Positions 63,450-64,000 of a stretch of DNA of 64,000 bases are shown here, piece after piece. Both the position numbers and the translations under genes were made by a program. Origin of the DNA: Vreelandella subterranea. Its GTDB lineage: Bacteria > Pseudomonadota > Gammaproteobacteria > Pseudomonadales > Halomonadaceae. Under the pieces are notes generated by a model. It searched no databases, was not told where the DNA came from, and saw only the letters and a list, made by a program, of their open reading frames with translations. The stretch is taken from positions 62,001-126,000 of the forward strand of contig NZ_FOGS01000007.1 in assembly GCF_900111305.1 (NCBI RefSeq), in the 5' to 3' direction. How positions within the stretch are numbered: position 1 is the stretch's first letter; the number at the start of each line of letters is the position of its first letter.

Positions 63450-64000
63450 CTATCGGTTCAGGCCGCTGGCGCTGAACAACGGGTTTAAACTGAACCCGAT
63501 GCTCAAGCGATGCACGCGGTGATCGTAGTCGATCAGGCTCTCGCCGTAACCGTAGTAGTACTGGACATGAGCGCGTAAGGAATTGAAGGTCGGCCAGCTA
63601 TAGTCGATTTGAGTTCCCATGTTGCCAGCGCTGGGGTTGCCCCGTAGCTGGCCACTGACTTCATGGTTGTCGTCGAGCCGTTTTGCGACACGGATGTCGC
63701 CGTAACCCATGTAGCGTTCAATATCCGGATTATCGTCATTGCCTCCGGATTCGGGAACCCGCCAGTGGGGCGCAAAAGTAACGGCCCAGTCGCCGCTTTG
63801 AAAGATGCTTTCTAGATAGACACGGTTCCAGCTTCGCGACAACGGATCCGAACGACCGTTGGACTGATGGTTGACCGCGACACGGTTACGGGTATTGACC
63901 CAGCCAAAAGCTCCCCACGGGGCATCGATGTCGATAAACACTTCGGGCTCGTAGTTGGTTTCGCGAAATGGAGAAGACGAATCAGTGTTGTAAGCCTGCC
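63450..64000 (-). CDS. pldA: Outer-membrane phospholipase A PldA, 5' end cut by window edge
   Basis: The frame is open to the right edge of the window, so the N-terminus is missing; about 183 residues are visible. The catalytic His-x-Ser is in NHQSNGRSD, and the catalytic Asn is in SRSWNRVY, 12 residues after the Ser as in E. coli PldA. The strand-rich remainder (alternating hydrophobic strands such as QGALRGNPSAGNMG-like and VHRLSIGFSLNPLF) fits the 12-stranded barrel. It hydrolyses phospholipids in the outer membrane. Confidence 0.93.
   Translation of the reverse strand, partial: QAYNTDSSSPFRETNYEPEVFIDIDAPWGAFGWVNTRNRVAVNHQSNGRSDPLSRSWNRVYLESIFQSGDWAVTFAPHWRVPESGGNDDNPDIERYMGYGDIRVAKRLDDNHEVSGQLRGNPSAGNMGTQIDYSWPTFNSLRAHVQYYYGYGESLIDYDHRVHRLSIGFSLNPLFSASGLNR

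Overview
The window is a contiguous stretch of chromosome from a gammaproteobacterium, most probably a moderately halophilic Halomonas/Vreelandella-type organism (Oceanospirillales). The reasons are a fairly high G+C content, acidic protein tails (for example ribosomal L25), a polyhydroxyalkanoate (PHA) cluster of phasin plus class I synthase, a probable glucosylglycerate (compatible solute) gene pair, and Pseudomonas-like gene order around hemA. No prophage, insertion sequence, CRISPR array or rRNA operon was seen. Genus assignment is inference.

Layout. 1-3.3 kb: end of a hexose-6-phosphate mutarotase gene, a small stress membrane protein, two envelope lipoprotein genes (one FlgO-type) divergent from a MotB/OmpA-like gene, and a candidate small RNA on the minus strand. 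3.5-8 kb: a HAD phosphatase/GT81-like glycosyltransferase pair, a Cache-domain chemoreceptor, a zinc-ribbon protein and a GGA-rich Csr/Rsm-type regulatory RNA. 8-16.9 kb: M42 peptidase, MFS and SNF transporters, SOS-controlled umuDC with a 30-residue membrane ORF upstream, an alpha/beta hydrolase-patatin pair and smrB. 17-22.2 kb: prmB-aroC and the PHA cluster. 22.4-23.8 kb: copper chaperones (PCuAC, SCO) and a small secreted protein. 23.9-29.4 kb: miaB-ybeZ-ybeY-corC-lnt (minus strand). 29.5-30.5 kb: three tRNA-Asn genes and an ArsR-type regulator. 30.5-36.9 kb: prc, an M18 aminopeptidase, tRNA-Met, mltF, ychF. 37-43 kb: pth, rplY, prs, tRNA-Gln, ispE, lolB and a TPR lipoprotein (minus strand), divergent from hemA-prfA-prmC-lrp-moeB (43.1-47.7 kb). 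47.7-49 kb: two divergent bactofilins, one with a ZipA-like membrane anchor. 49-51.4 kb: ahpC-ahpF. 51.7-56 kb: potFGHI putrescine importer. 56-64 kb: two small genes, an RND efflux pair with a palindromic operator-like site, a YhiN-type flavoprotein, yqjD-yqjE-yqjK, and the 3' part of pldA.

Most genes are conserved housekeeping. The least explained parts are the two regulatory RNA loci, the ZipA-like bactofilin, the FlgO/MotB-like envelope cluster, the operator-like repeats upstream of the efflux and copper-chaperone genes, and several small ORFs with good ribosome binding sites.
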